From Gnetum montanum (Eukaryota > Streptophyta > Gnetopsida > Gnetales > Gnetaceae): DNA of 64,000 nucleotides. This document shows, piece by piece, positions 32,243-42,597 of this stretch. Each line of letters opens with the position of its first letter. Positions within the stretch are counted from its first letter, which is position 1. Below the pieces are notes generated by a model, which saw only the letters and a list, made by a program, of their open reading frames with translations, searched no databases and was not told the origin of the DNA. The stretch lies in the NCBI GenBank assembly GCA_015680685.1, contig MNCI01027230.1, forward strand, positions 169,837 to 233,836, given 5' to 3'. The position numbers and the translations under genes are program-made.

Positions 32243-33380
32243 TGACATTTAGAGGGCTTGCCCGAAAGACGTCGACAAAGAATACGAAACACTGGATGGG
32301 TAAAAGTACCAAAAACATTCATCAATGGTTACTCAGGTATTGCCTTGTCAACGGAGAAGTGCAGAAACGAGGAGAACAAAAGATAGAAGGGTATGGGAAG
32401 GAATTCTTACAGCAGTAAGAGGGAAAAGGTTCGGGGAAGACACAAATGAGTGAGTATAGTTTTTTCATGCATAAGCACTTAGGCCTTCTCCTGCGATTGT
32501 GTTTACATGGAGTGATGCCATCATTTTGTAGATGAAGGGGCTTTCCTAGACGAATTGTGTTGCGTCTGCACGGCCTGGATGAGTTGTGTTTCATCCATTT
32601 TGCCGGATCCCCCATTTTTTCTTGGCGTCCAACAGGCGAGTTGCGTTACGCCGGTTCATGGACTTGATTATAATGCAGATGCGGAAAGTGTATGCTGCGT
32701 ATGTACGTTTTGCGTAAGGGAAACAGATGGTGGAGATGCAGGGAAGTAAGAACTAGAGGTAGGATTATGGGGAAAACAGGGATGCACTCCTGTGTGGACA
32801 AGCTAACCTAGGCGACCATCTCAAAATGCTGTTTGTATTTCATCGGTCAGATGAATGCACCTTTGAACAACATCTTCGTAACAAGTAACCTGTAACCAAA
32901 GAAGAAAATAGAGGGCACCATTGCTCAGTCGAATTATCGGAGAGGTTGTTGAAACAAGTACCATTTGGGGTGAGACAGAGTGAGCGGGCCGCGAAGAAGG
33001 AACTGTAGCACAAGGCCAGGGTCTTCACCGTTGACGCTCAGCCCAGCATATCACCGCCAAAGATTATCAAACTCATCGCACCCGACTGGTTACGCAAAGA
33101 ACCAGCTAGGTGAATCTGTGAAGCCAAAGCCTGATAGTGATGATGAGAGGAGATCCCCAAGGTCGTTTTTGACGAGAACTCCTCTGGGGCTCTAATCGGT
33201 GAAACTAAACTCTCAGAGGTGCCACCGCTGCAATGGGGGCAGTGACGGCATCTCCGAGGGGTCAGTAGTATGCCTGTGAGGTTGCGATGCTGGGACTGTC
33301 CCAACATCCCACCCCATTTTTTTTGCAGCTGCACAGAAACGACGACGCTTGCTTGATTCGCATGTTGGCGGTCTGTAGGT
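32243..33380 (-). other. 3' spacer of element D, with second hairpin family
   Basis: No conserved protein is seen on either strand. Three hairpins with a fixed 10-nt loop (AGTTGTGTTT-like) lie at 32548-32567, 32576-32597 and 32635-32652. The rest has scattered short frames on both strands that overlap each other and lack any motif. The E counterpart is 58218-59220. Confidence 0.6.
32548..32652. repeat. Second hairpin family (10-nt loop), three copies
   Basis: Arms AGACG/CGTCT (32548-32552, 32563-32567), TGGATG/CATCCA (32576-32581, 32592-32597) and GGCG/CGCC (32635-32638, 32649-32652). The loops are AATTGTGTTG, AGTTGTGTTT and AGTTGCGTTA. The arms differ completely between copies but pair perfectly; the loop is conserved. 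A fourth copy is at 58500-58519 in element E. Confidence 0.7.
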
Positions 33381-33966
33381 CCCAGTTTTAAGTCCTGGTA
33401 GACTGCCGTTGCTAGTTTTAAGTCCCAGCAGACCATGGTCCCAGTTTAAAGTCTGGGCGGACCAAAAAATGCTAGTTTTACGTTGTAGCGGATAGTGGTA
33501 GAGCTGATTTATGGTCTTAGCAGACCGTGCTGTGGATGTTAGTTTCATGTCATGACCTAGGGACAGATCTGTGCTGGTTTCACGTCTTAGCAAACGGATA
33601 CCTACCTGTGCCAGTTTTATGTCCTGGCAGACAGCCGATGCCAGTTTAGCATCGTGGCGGATGTGTGCAGGAAATACCAGTTTTATGTCTTGGTGGACCT
33701 GTACAACACTGCCAGTTTTACGTCATAGCGGACGGTTACAACTTGCTAGTTTTACGTCGTGGCGGACGATTGTTGCCAGTTTAGCATCGTGGCAGACGTG
33801 TACAAGCAGTGCCATTTTTACGTTGTAGCGGACGATTGTTTCCAGTTTAGCGTCGTGGCAGACGCGTGCAAGCAGTGCTAGTTTTACGTCATAGCGGACG
33901 ATCAGTGCCAGTTTAGCGTCGTGGCGAACGCGTGAGGAGAGTGCCAGTTTTACGTCGTAGCAGATG
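33381..33966. repeat. Tandem array of about 18 hairpin modules in element D
   Basis: Each module is a box GCYAGTTT(T)A, a 4-nt arm, a 6-nt loop (GTAGCG, GTGGCA, CTGGTA and similar) and a 4-nt complementary arm. Perfect arms include AGTC/GACT (33391), GGTC/GACC (33513), TGTC/GACA (33620), CATC/GATG (33650) and CGTC/GACG (33721, 33755, 33851, 33887). From 33755 to 33953 the spacing alternates 30 and 36 bases, a 66-base higher-order unit. On the minus strand the regular part also reads as a peptide repeat (Tyr/His-Asp-Val/Ala-Lys-Leu-Ala), so a coding origin is possible, but isolated modules elsewhere are in no frame. Confidence 0.85.
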
Positions 33967-34422
33967 AATGTTGTCATACCTGATGTTAACACTGGATATA
34001 CAGCTAGATGTAGTACCGCTTTAGATATATATGATTCACGGGATTCGGTAATTCATTGCCATTGATATCTGCTAGCTTGAATGCGCCATTGCCATACACA
34101 TCAGCTACCAAGAAAGGGCCATCCCAGTTTGCAGAGAACTTGCCTACTGGTTTACGAACGACCTTGAGAACCAAATCTCCCTTCTTGATAGGACGTTGTT
34201 GAAGATTATGATGGTGCTTCTGCCTCTACTTAGCTTGATACTTTTTTATGGTATCAAGCGTCTGTATTCGCTTCTCCTCTACTGAATTCAAATCCATGAT
34301 CTGAGACTCGGTGTGTTGAGCCTCATTTATAATCGTGGAGAGGACAATTCGTAGAGAAGGAACTTATAATTCGAGGGGTAGCACCGCCTCAGATCCATAG
34401 ACTAGGCTATAGGGCATACTAT

Positions 34423-35353
34423 CTATAGTTGTTCTGCATGTGGTACAATACGCTCATAGCACATAAAGGATCTTTTTATGCCACCGTCTCTTGTTGCTGT
34501 CGAGCATTTTCTTGAGTAAGTTGATAATGACCTTGTTTGTCGCTTCAGCTTGACCATTCGCTTGCGGGTAATAAGGTGAGGAAAAAGATTGTTTGATGCC
34601 AAGATTGTCACAAAAGGATTTGGTTTCCAGACTGCTAAACTGTGGTCCATTGTCAATCACTATAGTCATTGGGAGGCCAAATCTGGTTACGATGTTATCT
34701 AAAATGAAATGGCAGATTTTTTGGGATGTGATCTTTCGTAGAGGAATGGCTTCCACCCACTTCATGAAATACTCAGTGGCGGTGATTATGAAGCTATGAC
34801 CTACGGAAGATTTCAGTGTGATAGGCCCTATAATGTCTAGTCCCCATCGTTGAAAGGGCCATGTTATCTGAGTTGTGTGTAGTTCTGTAGGTGACACGTG
34901 TATAAGGTTTGCGTAACTCTAACACGTGTTGCACGTTTTAACCTTTGTAAGACAATCTTTCTCCATGTACGGCCAATAATACCCTAAGCGACAGATTTTA
35001 GAGGCTATGGCTCGTGGCACTACGTGTCCTCCACATAATCCCTCGTGGATTTCGCCGACTATACGTTGCGCCTGGTCTTTGTTAACGCAAGTAAGCAGTA
35101 CTCCGTCAAAAGAGCGTCTACAGAGGGTACTATCTCTTATGATGATGTACTGCCTAGCTCGCTTGCGAATCACATCTTTCTGCATGCGTGTTAGTTCGTG
35201 CAGTGGTTCACCATGCAAGAGGTAATTTTTAATGTTGTCGTACCACTCTGGCGTTCTATCCTCGAGCAGTGAAGATATTTGCGCCGCTTGAATGATAGGA
35301 CCTGTACAATCTATTATTAAGGCGGGACAGGTGTCGAACAAGTGTGACGACAT
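34423..35353 (-). CDS. Integrase of element D
   Basis: Inserts element cDNA into host DNA. The N-terminal zinc-binding part is in 35353-34919 ('LCGGHVVPRAIASKI', 'YYWPYMEKDC', 'VKTCNTC', the H-H-C-C pattern). A TAG follows 'CNTC' where CAG is expected. The catalytic core is in 34897-34454, with all three acidic residues in place: 'WGLDIIGP', 'VIDNGPQF' and 'QANGQAEATNK'. Downstream (34656-34423 and on to about 34030) the C-terminal part is in shifted frames with stops. The core itself is open for 148 codons, the best preserved enzyme in the window. Confidence 0.85.
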
Positions 35354-35439
35354 GTTTAAAGCTAATGTAGCCAGTGCATCGGCTAGTGTATTATCGTTTC
35401 AGGGCAAGTGTTGGGCATCGATCGTTGTGAACTGCTTCA

Positions 35440-35860
35440 GAAGATCTTTAGCCATATCGTAGTAGGGCTGTAAGTGTATAGCCTTGCAGGCATAGACTCC
35501 TGTGATTTGATTTATAACAAGCATCGAATCGCCCCTAATTGCCAGGTGTTAGATATCAAGCTCTTTAGCTATTAATAATCCCCTGAGGAGTTCCTCGTAC
35601 TCTACCACATTGTTCGTACAGGGAAAGATCAAGCGGTAAGCGTGAAGACGCACATCCTCAGGTGAAAGCGAAATGACTGTGGCGGCACTGCCACCTCTAG
35701 TGGTTGAAGCTCCATCAAAATATAACGTTGCTTTGGGGCCTGTTAAAACATGGCTTAAACTATGTACATGCTCGTCTAGAAATTTAGGCTCTATGGTTGC
35801 CTGACTATCAATAGGCGATGTTATCAGTTGGTCAGCTATCGCTTGGCCTTTCATAGAAGA
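35440..35860 (-). CDS. Second (archaeal-type) RNase H of element D
   Basis: The frame 35854-35549 has 'LYFDGASTTRGGSAATVIS' and 'NNVVEYEELLRGLLIAKEL', the first Asp and the Glu of an RNase HI fold of the type found in plants and archaea. A TAA ends the frame near 35549; beyond it, in the same direction, 'GDSMLVINQITG' supplies the third acidic residue. In the Tat lineage such a domain follows the original gypsy RNase H and removes RNA from the RNA-DNA hybrid. Its presence here is the main reason for the Tat/Ogre assignment. Confidence 0.8.
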
Positions 35861-35923
35861 TTGACCAATGTAATGCAGATCGAATTCTACCGTGATAGCT
35901 TTCCAATGAGCTATTTTACTACT

Positions 35924-37471
35924 TTAGTATAGATTATGCGTAATAGCCCTAAGGATGTTATTTTTGTAGATTATGTTGACTTGGCTACAAAAAAGATAGT
36001 GTTTGCACTTTTTAAGCGTAAACACTAATGCTAAGCAATTACACTCTACTTCGTTGTACCTCGTTTCATATGCACATAGAGCATGACTCAAGTAGTAGAT
36101 GGGTACTTCTGACCCATCATCCCTTTTTTGATAGAGTAATGCAACTAAGGCTACGTCTGATGTTGTGAGGTAAATGTAAAATGGTTGATCCCTTTGCAGT
36201 GGGAAAACTGTTGGCAAGCGTTGAAGCTCTTGTTTCAAGCTGTCAAATGCACGTTGACAATCATCTATCCATTCGAAATTAACTCCCTTTTTGAGCAAGT
36301 GCTACATAGGGTGTAACTTATCTGTAAGTTTCGAAATGAACCACTTGATAAATTGCAACCTCCCTTGCAATCCGCTTAATTGCTTGAGATTTTTAGGGGG
36401 TGTCAATTCAACAATGGCTTTGACTTTGTTAGGGTCTACTCGTATACTAATTTCTGATACCACAAATCTCAGCATGCATTCGATTTTAACGCCGAATATG
36501 CACTTCTTTGGGTTGAGCCAGAGGTCGTATTTAAAGCATCTTTTAAGGACTAACTCCAGATCCTCCGAATGATCTTCTGACCTTATAGACTTAACAGCTA
36601 TATCGTCAACATAATCATTTAGTCTCCCTAGGAGGTAATCGCTAAAGATGTACGTCATAGCTTGTTGATACATAGCTCTGACATTTTTTAACCCAAAAGG
36701 CATCATGGTGTAGCAAAAGGTCTCCTAGGATGTCATGAAGGTGGTTGTCAGCTGGTGTTCTGGGTTGATGCATATTTGATTGTAGCCTGAGAAGCCATCC
36801 ATGAAGGATAAAAGCGCATGCATAGCGGTTGTATCCACTAGTTGGTCGATACTCGGTAATGGGAAATTATCTTTGATTGTAGCATTGTTCAAGTCTTGAA
36901 AGTATATGCAAATGCGTATCCCTCCGGTCTTTTTAGGAACAACTACAATGTTAGATACCCAGTCTGAGTAATCGACCGCGTGAATAAAACCAGCCTAGTA
37001 CAGTTTAGTGATCTCATCACGTACTGCTAGCACGACTTCTGGCTTAATCTTTCGTGCTTTCTGTCTAACTGCTTTGATATGGGGATCTAGGATTATATTG
37101 TGTTGTATTAACCTTAGGTCTAGTCCTGGCATATCTTCGTATGACCATGCGAACACTGTGATGTTGTTCTAGAGGACCTTTCTTATGTTGTCATGTGCCT
37201 TTTGGTCTATTAAGGAGCTAACCTTAAGAGTGTTAGTCTCACCTCTATGCGTAACCACAGAGATCTCGTTAAGGGGGTCTTCGGTTACATCTCCAGCTTC
37301 CAGATCTAGCGTGTGCGTCGATTGTTCTGGCCAGTCTAGAGATGTTTCCGATGTGGCTATGGTTGCATCATCGAGGATAAGGTTAGTCTCTACTAATGTG
37401 GGATCAAGTTGTCTAATAATTTCCCCATGTGGACCTGTTAAAACTAGGAGCTTAGATAAATTTTCGTCCAT
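35924..37471 (-). pseudogene. Reverse transcriptase and first RNase H of element D
   Basis: Copies element RNA to DNA. 37471-37169 is the pre-RT segment ('SSLIDQKAHDNIRKVL'). 'MPGLDP', 'DEITKLY' and 'SFMDGFSGYNQICI' follow in the region 37150-36770. The catalytic 'YVDDI' is intact (36611-36597), with 'MMPFGLKN' just before it. The first RNase H (36298-35924) has 'FYIYLTTSDVALVALL', 'YYLSHAL', 'YNEVECNCLALVF' and 'HYLF'. Its leading catalytic Asp, in the usual 'TDAS', is replaced ('TTSD'), as often happens in Tat elements, where the second RNase H takes over. TAG stops occur where element E reads CAG (Gln after 'KLY') and TGG (Trp in 'TPWGTF'), so at least two point stops separate the pieces. 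Confidence 0.85.
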
Positions 37472-37504
37472 TTGTCAATTATCCTGCAAAATTGTCAAAT
37501 ATGA

Positions 37505-37810
37505 AAGTAATTAGAAAGGTGCTAAGTTGGATGCTATAAGTATTTAACGAATAACGCTTGGTTTAGTCTAAAAAGAAAAAGGATGTGATGTGACGTCTCT
37601 GAGCATGAGAAGCTAACTGAATTTTGAACATCGTGAATAGCCTGTAATTAATGCAACCTGATTACGAGGAGATAAGAAGCAATAGTTTAAGGTCGTTTTG
37701 GACCGTAACGCATGAGATATCTGTTGCAATTAATGCCTTGATTTTTGGTTTCTAGCTCATACTGACACCAGCATTTGGGCAAGTCTCGCTGAAATCGGGT
37801 GTCAAGTCGG
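37505..37810. other. Non-coding junction with one hairpin module
   Basis: Between the pre-RT segment and the antisense gene. One perfect module (box AGTTTAA, arms GGTC/GACC with loop GTTTTG) lies at 37684-37704. The counterpart in E (63000-63540) has five modules. Nothing else recognised. Confidence 0.65.
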
Positions 37811-37821
37811 TTAATTTTGCA

Positions 37822-37827
37822 TATAAG
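37822..37827 (+). promoter_or_regulatory. Possible TATA box of the antisense gene
   Basis: TATAAG in 'gcatataagtagg', 133 bases before the ATG at 37961, on the same strand as the spliced gene. The intervening leader is purine-rich ('gagagaaggagaaagagc'). It is a plausible promoter; no experimental support can be seen from sequence. Confidence 0.35.
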
Positions 37828-37960
37828 TAGGTAGTTCTTTTTGAAAAAAGGTTGTTGGCTATCATGAATTTGAATTCCTAGCTGTCACAGAGAGAAGGAG
37901 AAAGAGCAAAATATTGCAGCGCATTATTTGTGAAGGCGTGAAGGTGTGAAGACTGCAACA

Positions 37961-40900
37961 ATGGCACCGAAAGTAAGAGGGAAGAATGCGAAATTGGCAA
38001 AGATCGACGAAGTACAAGGGAGCCTGCAGCATGCTTCGCAGGCTTTGGTTGAAGTGAGGGATGTCACTCCCCTGAATCGGTAGGCCATCCCTGGCTTATT
38101 TGTGTTGCTTTCTGTGATATGCTTTTTCTTTGTGGTGTTTATTCTTTTTGCGTCATTCTGCGTAAATTAGAGTTTTAGGCTATGGACCTCGCGTTAAAAC
38201 GAGGGTTTATACAACAATGTTGCATCTATCGCTGTTGTCTGGGACAAACCTTGTACTATTACAAGGGTTTAGGTGATTTCAGCTGTATAGCTAAAGCATA
38301 ATTTGTAAATTTTCTATAGTTTAAGCATGCAATCGGAATCTAGACGATAATGTGTTTATTTTTGTTTGTACAGTATTATGTTGAAACCCATCCTAATCGT
38401 CTTGGACATAGTTGGGGTTTTATGTTGTATAAACCTGATCGTACCCAATGTTCCTCCCCTTCAGACTCAGTTGCAGGGGAGGGCTATATGGTTCCGAAAG
38501 GGTGTGCTGGAGTTTCTACAGTTTTTGTTGCGTAACTATAGTATTATTGTGTGGTCGCACTTGTCGGGGGATGTGGCTGGTGCTATTTTGGAACATCTGC
38601 TAGTGGGTTCTACGCAGGGCATCCTAGCTTTCTTGACAGATGGGGCTATCGATACTTGTTGTCCCCAAGACCGCGAACTTAGCGCCAGAGGGTTGAGGCG
38701 CTTAAGTTGGATCTGGAAAATGGCCAAATTTAGTTGTTACCATGCGTACAATACTTTGTTCGTGGCTCATCATGTCTCGACTTACTTTCAGAACCCACCA
38801 GGCACAGTGTATTATTCGGGCGGGTAAGTTGTTTTACTAGCAGTATTATTGATATGTTTCTAATGTCTGAATTTGCAAAGCGTAAGATAATAATGTGTCA
38901 TATGATACAGGTTTTTCATCAATGAAAATGTATTAGTAGGCAATAATGATACTTTGTCTTGGACTGAAACGGCAATAAAGGAGTTTACGTCCACCAGCAA
39001 CGTATGCGCCGGTGTAATGGGGCAGATGTCCTTTGACATTCATGAGTATCCCACCTGTTATGCTGATTCTTTCAAGAATTGTCAGAACCTCAGGTGGTTA
39101 CATGAAGAATGGACTTTAGACTCGCCCCTTACTGTCGCAGACGTGCAGAGGAAACTTCCTCCATTTCCTTTGCCATTTGGCCCTGGTAAGGTTTTGTTGC
39201 TACTGTTAGTTACAGGATATTATATTGTTTTTGTTTTGTTTTTTCTTGAAATGTTGTGTAATAGAGTTTTCGCTACTTTGACATGTGTCTTATGTTATCA
39301 GTCAGGGAATCCCGGGAGATTACCATCACGATTTCCGGCTGCAAGGCGAATACCCTCCTTTTCCGCTATGGCAACATTAAGGAGGCACAACATTGGCTCG
39401 GCCACGTGGTGGCCCCAGTTGCGTTGGTCACCAAGCTGCAGGAAGCGAGGCTAATGCATTTATTTCTGGCCGTAACCCCTGATGTCCCTGCCAGCGAAAT
39501 GTTAACCTTAGTTAACTCCTTTAGCGAGAGGGTTGAGCGTTTTTGCACGCGCATGCATCACATGCGTGTAAACTTTGACATCGACGCTCAGCTATTTGCT
39601 GACCTCTTCGGCGCCCCCTCTGACGGTCTTCCCATAGAGGAAAAGTCGAGGAGGAGCCTTAAATGTTAGGAAGAACTGGAGGAGTGGCTAGGGATCAAGA
39701 AGGAGACCAAGGGGATTCCTTGTAAAAAGATTCAACTGGAGATCGCCAAGACTATTTATCCCCTCTTCTGGGCCCGGGCTTTCCCCAAAACACTCTTGCA
39801 GGGAAAGTTCTTTACTATAGAACAGGGTTGTATCATGTGGGAGGTGATGGAGGAAGGGACCCAGTTCGACTAGGCAAGCTATTTCACCAAGGGGTTATGC
39901 ACTGAAATGATTAGGCTTTGCCAAAAGCTTGAGTCTCATTTCAGTGTGCATTTCACCTTCTTCATAGATTGCCTTCGGCGTTTTGCTGAATTTTTGGTTG
40001 TCCAGAGGAATGGGGTCTGGGTACAGCAAGACCGAGACCAGCTATCCAAACCTTGGATTTCCCATATTTTTGGCACTACCCGGGGACAGGATCCTTCGGA
40101 GGGAATTGGGGAGTCTCAGTCTATAACGACAAGGGATTTGGCGGTGCCTCGAGTGTGGGGCCCTGACAGTGTAGGTGGGGTGGTTCCCACTTACATCAGT
40201 GACGTGTCGCGGGGAAAGCGCCTAGCTGTAGAGATAGTAGATGCCTCGGTTTAGCGTAAAAGGCCTCGCCTAACCAAGGCCCCTGTGGAACCAGCAGGTG
40301 GCACAGGCAGAACTGTGCAAGTCAGAGTTCAGCGGAGTAAACCTCCGCCTGGTAAATGTAGAGACATAGTGGAGGTTATGGAAATTACTGTATTACGTAG
40401 CTTTATTCAGGGTATTCTGAATTGTTTAAATGTTTTATGTGGAATGAACAAGGAGATCTACGGAGCAGTTGGCCCCTGAAACAAGGGCAGTGGTATTACG
40501 GCGTGGAGAAGGGGCCCCAGTTTTGGAAGAGGAGGCCCCGACTATTAGAATAAATGACGCACAGATCCCTATGCGTGAGGAGAGGGAGGAGGCGGAAAAC
40601 ATTGATGCACTCCCCACTGTAACAGGCAGAGGTAATCAGTGTATTGGAAATTTTACAGAATTCTGTTAATAAATAGAAATTTTAACTTAATTATGCTACA
40701 GATAAACAAGATGCATCCACGTCCGCCATTGTAAGCAAAGCGTGGGGGGAATTTCCTGATAAATTTGCCTTCATGGAAGGCGTTGTAAGCGATATGATTG
40801 AGCGCCTCGAGCACGTGGACCCTGGCTCTGGTATGTTACTGTTACTGTACACGTATTTTATCATAAGGTTATAATGTTTATTTATGTTTGATAATATTTG

Positions 40901-42037
40901 TCATCAGGAGCTCGCCTTCGATGGGACCCTACGGAGCCCATTGACCTGGACATAGTGGAGCCTTCATCAGAAGGGGCAGTCGTGCCATGCAACATTTACG
41001 AGGAAATACGTAAATGTGCGTTACGCTCGACCTGCTCCTTGTGGGAGAGTCAAAACGTCAATGAAGACCTCTGGAAAAAGCTGTAGAGGTCAGAGAAAGA
41101 AAGGATGTCTCTGACCAAAGAGGTTGGAGACTTAAGATCGTGGTGTGAATTCCTGCAGGCGTGGGGAATGGGTGAAGAGGACTGGCGTACGACTGTTATT
41201 GACTATGCTTGCTATTGGACCGCAGTCAGGAACAACGTGCAAACCAGTCGGGAATTGGTGGAGCAAAGGATGCAAATAAAGCTCTTGGCCCAGAAGAACC
41301 AGGACTGGAAGGACTTTTGCGCAAGCGTCCAAGAGTGGGGGTAGAAGGAAAAAGATCACAAGCATCTGTATAAGCGAGAAAGTCTTGCTTACTATCAGCA
41401 CTATAGAGATTCTGCCATCAAAGCTCAATCCTTGTGGGTATTCCTCGATGTCATTGGTGCATCCAAGGCCTTCGAGAAGTTCCAGGAGCAGGTGACGATA
41501 AGCGCGTCCCCAGAAAGAGAAATTACTCTTCCTGGGGACGAGACTACAGTCCCTACTTTCTTCCCTGAACCACCTCAATGGACCAGTGTGGAAAAAGGGA
41601 AGGTGAAGGCTAGAACTGATCTGGGGAATGGAGTATGGTCTGAATTAACTAAAGATGAAATTATGCAGCACCTATGGGTTGGTTTAGATCAGCTCCCCTT
41701 TGCTGCAGAAGTAGGACCATCGCGAGTAAGTTTGAATGTTATTGAATCTAAATTTTCTGATTTATGCTATCATGGCTTTTCCTTATGTATTTACTGTGTA
41801 TAGGTACAAGGAGTGGATGAAGAAGGCAGACAAGATGAGGAGCAAATGCAGGAAGAAGAGGGTAATGATGTAGACTGTCCTCTTGTGGAGCTAATGTTAG
41901 CACAAGAACCTCGTGAAGATGACATTCCTCACGAAGGAATACTCTCTAAAAAGGATGGCCCACTCGAGGACGATTTGTTAGGGTTAGAGGTAGACTTAAG
42001 GGATACTGGTGATAGTGGTACTAGGGGGGATGCGTAA
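37961..42037 (+). pseudogene. Antisense spliced gene carried by element D, FCP1/NIF-like N-terminus
   Basis: Eight inferred exons: 37961-38079, 38374-38823, 38911-39185, 39302-40351, about 40453-40631, 40702-40830, 40908-41725 and 41804-42037. All introns have GT...AG ends (donors such as gtaagt, acceptors such as tgtacag, gatacag, ttatcag), and six of seven keep the frame; only the acceptor after 40351 could not be placed in frame. The product would be about 1,080 residues. Exons 2-3 look like an FCP1/NIF-type HAD phosphatase (see separate entry). Exon 4 ('FSERVERFCTRMHHMRVNF', 'LFADLFGAPSDGLPIEEK') recalls antisense frames of other plant Tat elements, but I do not recognise the family. Exons 7-8 are charged, Gln- and Glu-rich and end in an acidic tail. 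TAG stops at 39667, 39871, 40252, 41084 and 41342 make it a pseudogene as it stands; all could derive from CAG or TGG. It runs opposite to the element's own genes. Confidence 0.75.
38374..38960 (+). other. FCP1/NIF-type HAD phosphatase-like domain within the antisense gene
   Basis: Plant proteins of this type dephosphorylate serine residues, for example in the RNA polymerase II tail. Matching order: 'KPILIVLDIVGVL' (motif I, normally DxDx; the second Asp is Val here), 'FRKGVLEFLQFLL' with 'YSIIVWSHLS' (motif II, Ser kept), 'LRRLSWIW' (region of motif III), then 'YNTLFVAHHVS..FQNPPGTV' (motif IV, normally Asp-Asp before Ser-Pro; here Ala-His-His). The fold signature is convincing, but the acidic pair of motif IV and one Asp of motif I are lost, so catalysis is unlikely. 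The gene was probably taken from the host; that is inference. Confidence 0.65.
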
Positions 42038-42597
42038 GTGTGACTTACGCATAATTTTATTGATGAAATTGAACAATGGTAATATGAATGTTGGAAAGAT
42101 TACTCATGAGATTTTGTTTATGATTTTTATTTATTTTATGTTTAATTTTATGTCTTTGTTTATGCAAAGCGTAAACAGAATGGAGATTTTGACTAGGTTG
42201 CATTATTATAACTGTAGAATGGAGTGGCTAGTTTAAGGCCATTGCGGGCCGTCACGTAGCGTTTGCGTAAGATACCGATGGATTAGCTAGTTTTAGGCCA
42301 TTGCGGGCCTTTGCTAGTTTAAGGCCATTGCGGGCCGTTACTAGTTTTAGGCCGTTTCGGGCCATCTGCGTAAGTCTGGAAGTGTAATTGATAGAAATGT
42401 ACATATTTGCATAACTATGCTAATATGACTAATAATAGTCAAGGAGCGTAAATGGCATAAAATGAGGAATGTAAATAGCGTAATGGACAAAAAGTGTAAA
42501 TACATGTATGTATATTAAAGAAAACTGTCAATCGAATTTGATAAGCGTAAGCGGAAAACTAGTAAAAGTGTAACGATACGTGTAAATACCACTCAGA
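42038..42597. other. Junction between antisense gene and protease, with four hairpin modules
   Basis: The modules are listed separately. The rest (42060-42200 and 42370-42597) is AT-rich with several 'gcgtaa' motifs, like the LTR. No coding frame is seen. Confidence 0.6.
42228..42363. repeat. Four hairpin modules with GGCC arms
   Basis: Arms GGCC/GGCC with 6-nt loops ATTGCG (three copies) or GTTTCG, each preceded by CTAGTTTAA or CTAGTTTTA. First arms start at 42237, 42296, 42323 and 42350. All four pair perfectly and differ in two arm positions from the CGTC/GACG type of the main array. Confidence 0.85.

Noticed and set aside
33571-33828. Plus-strand open frame with repeated Ser-Trp peptides
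   Set aside because: It is the hairpin array read in one frame; the opposite strand is open too, and the element's sense strand is minus.
33381-33966. CRISPR-like array
   Set aside because: Units are imperfect, spacing is 30-36 bases with no unique spacers, and the sequence is within a plant retrotransposon.
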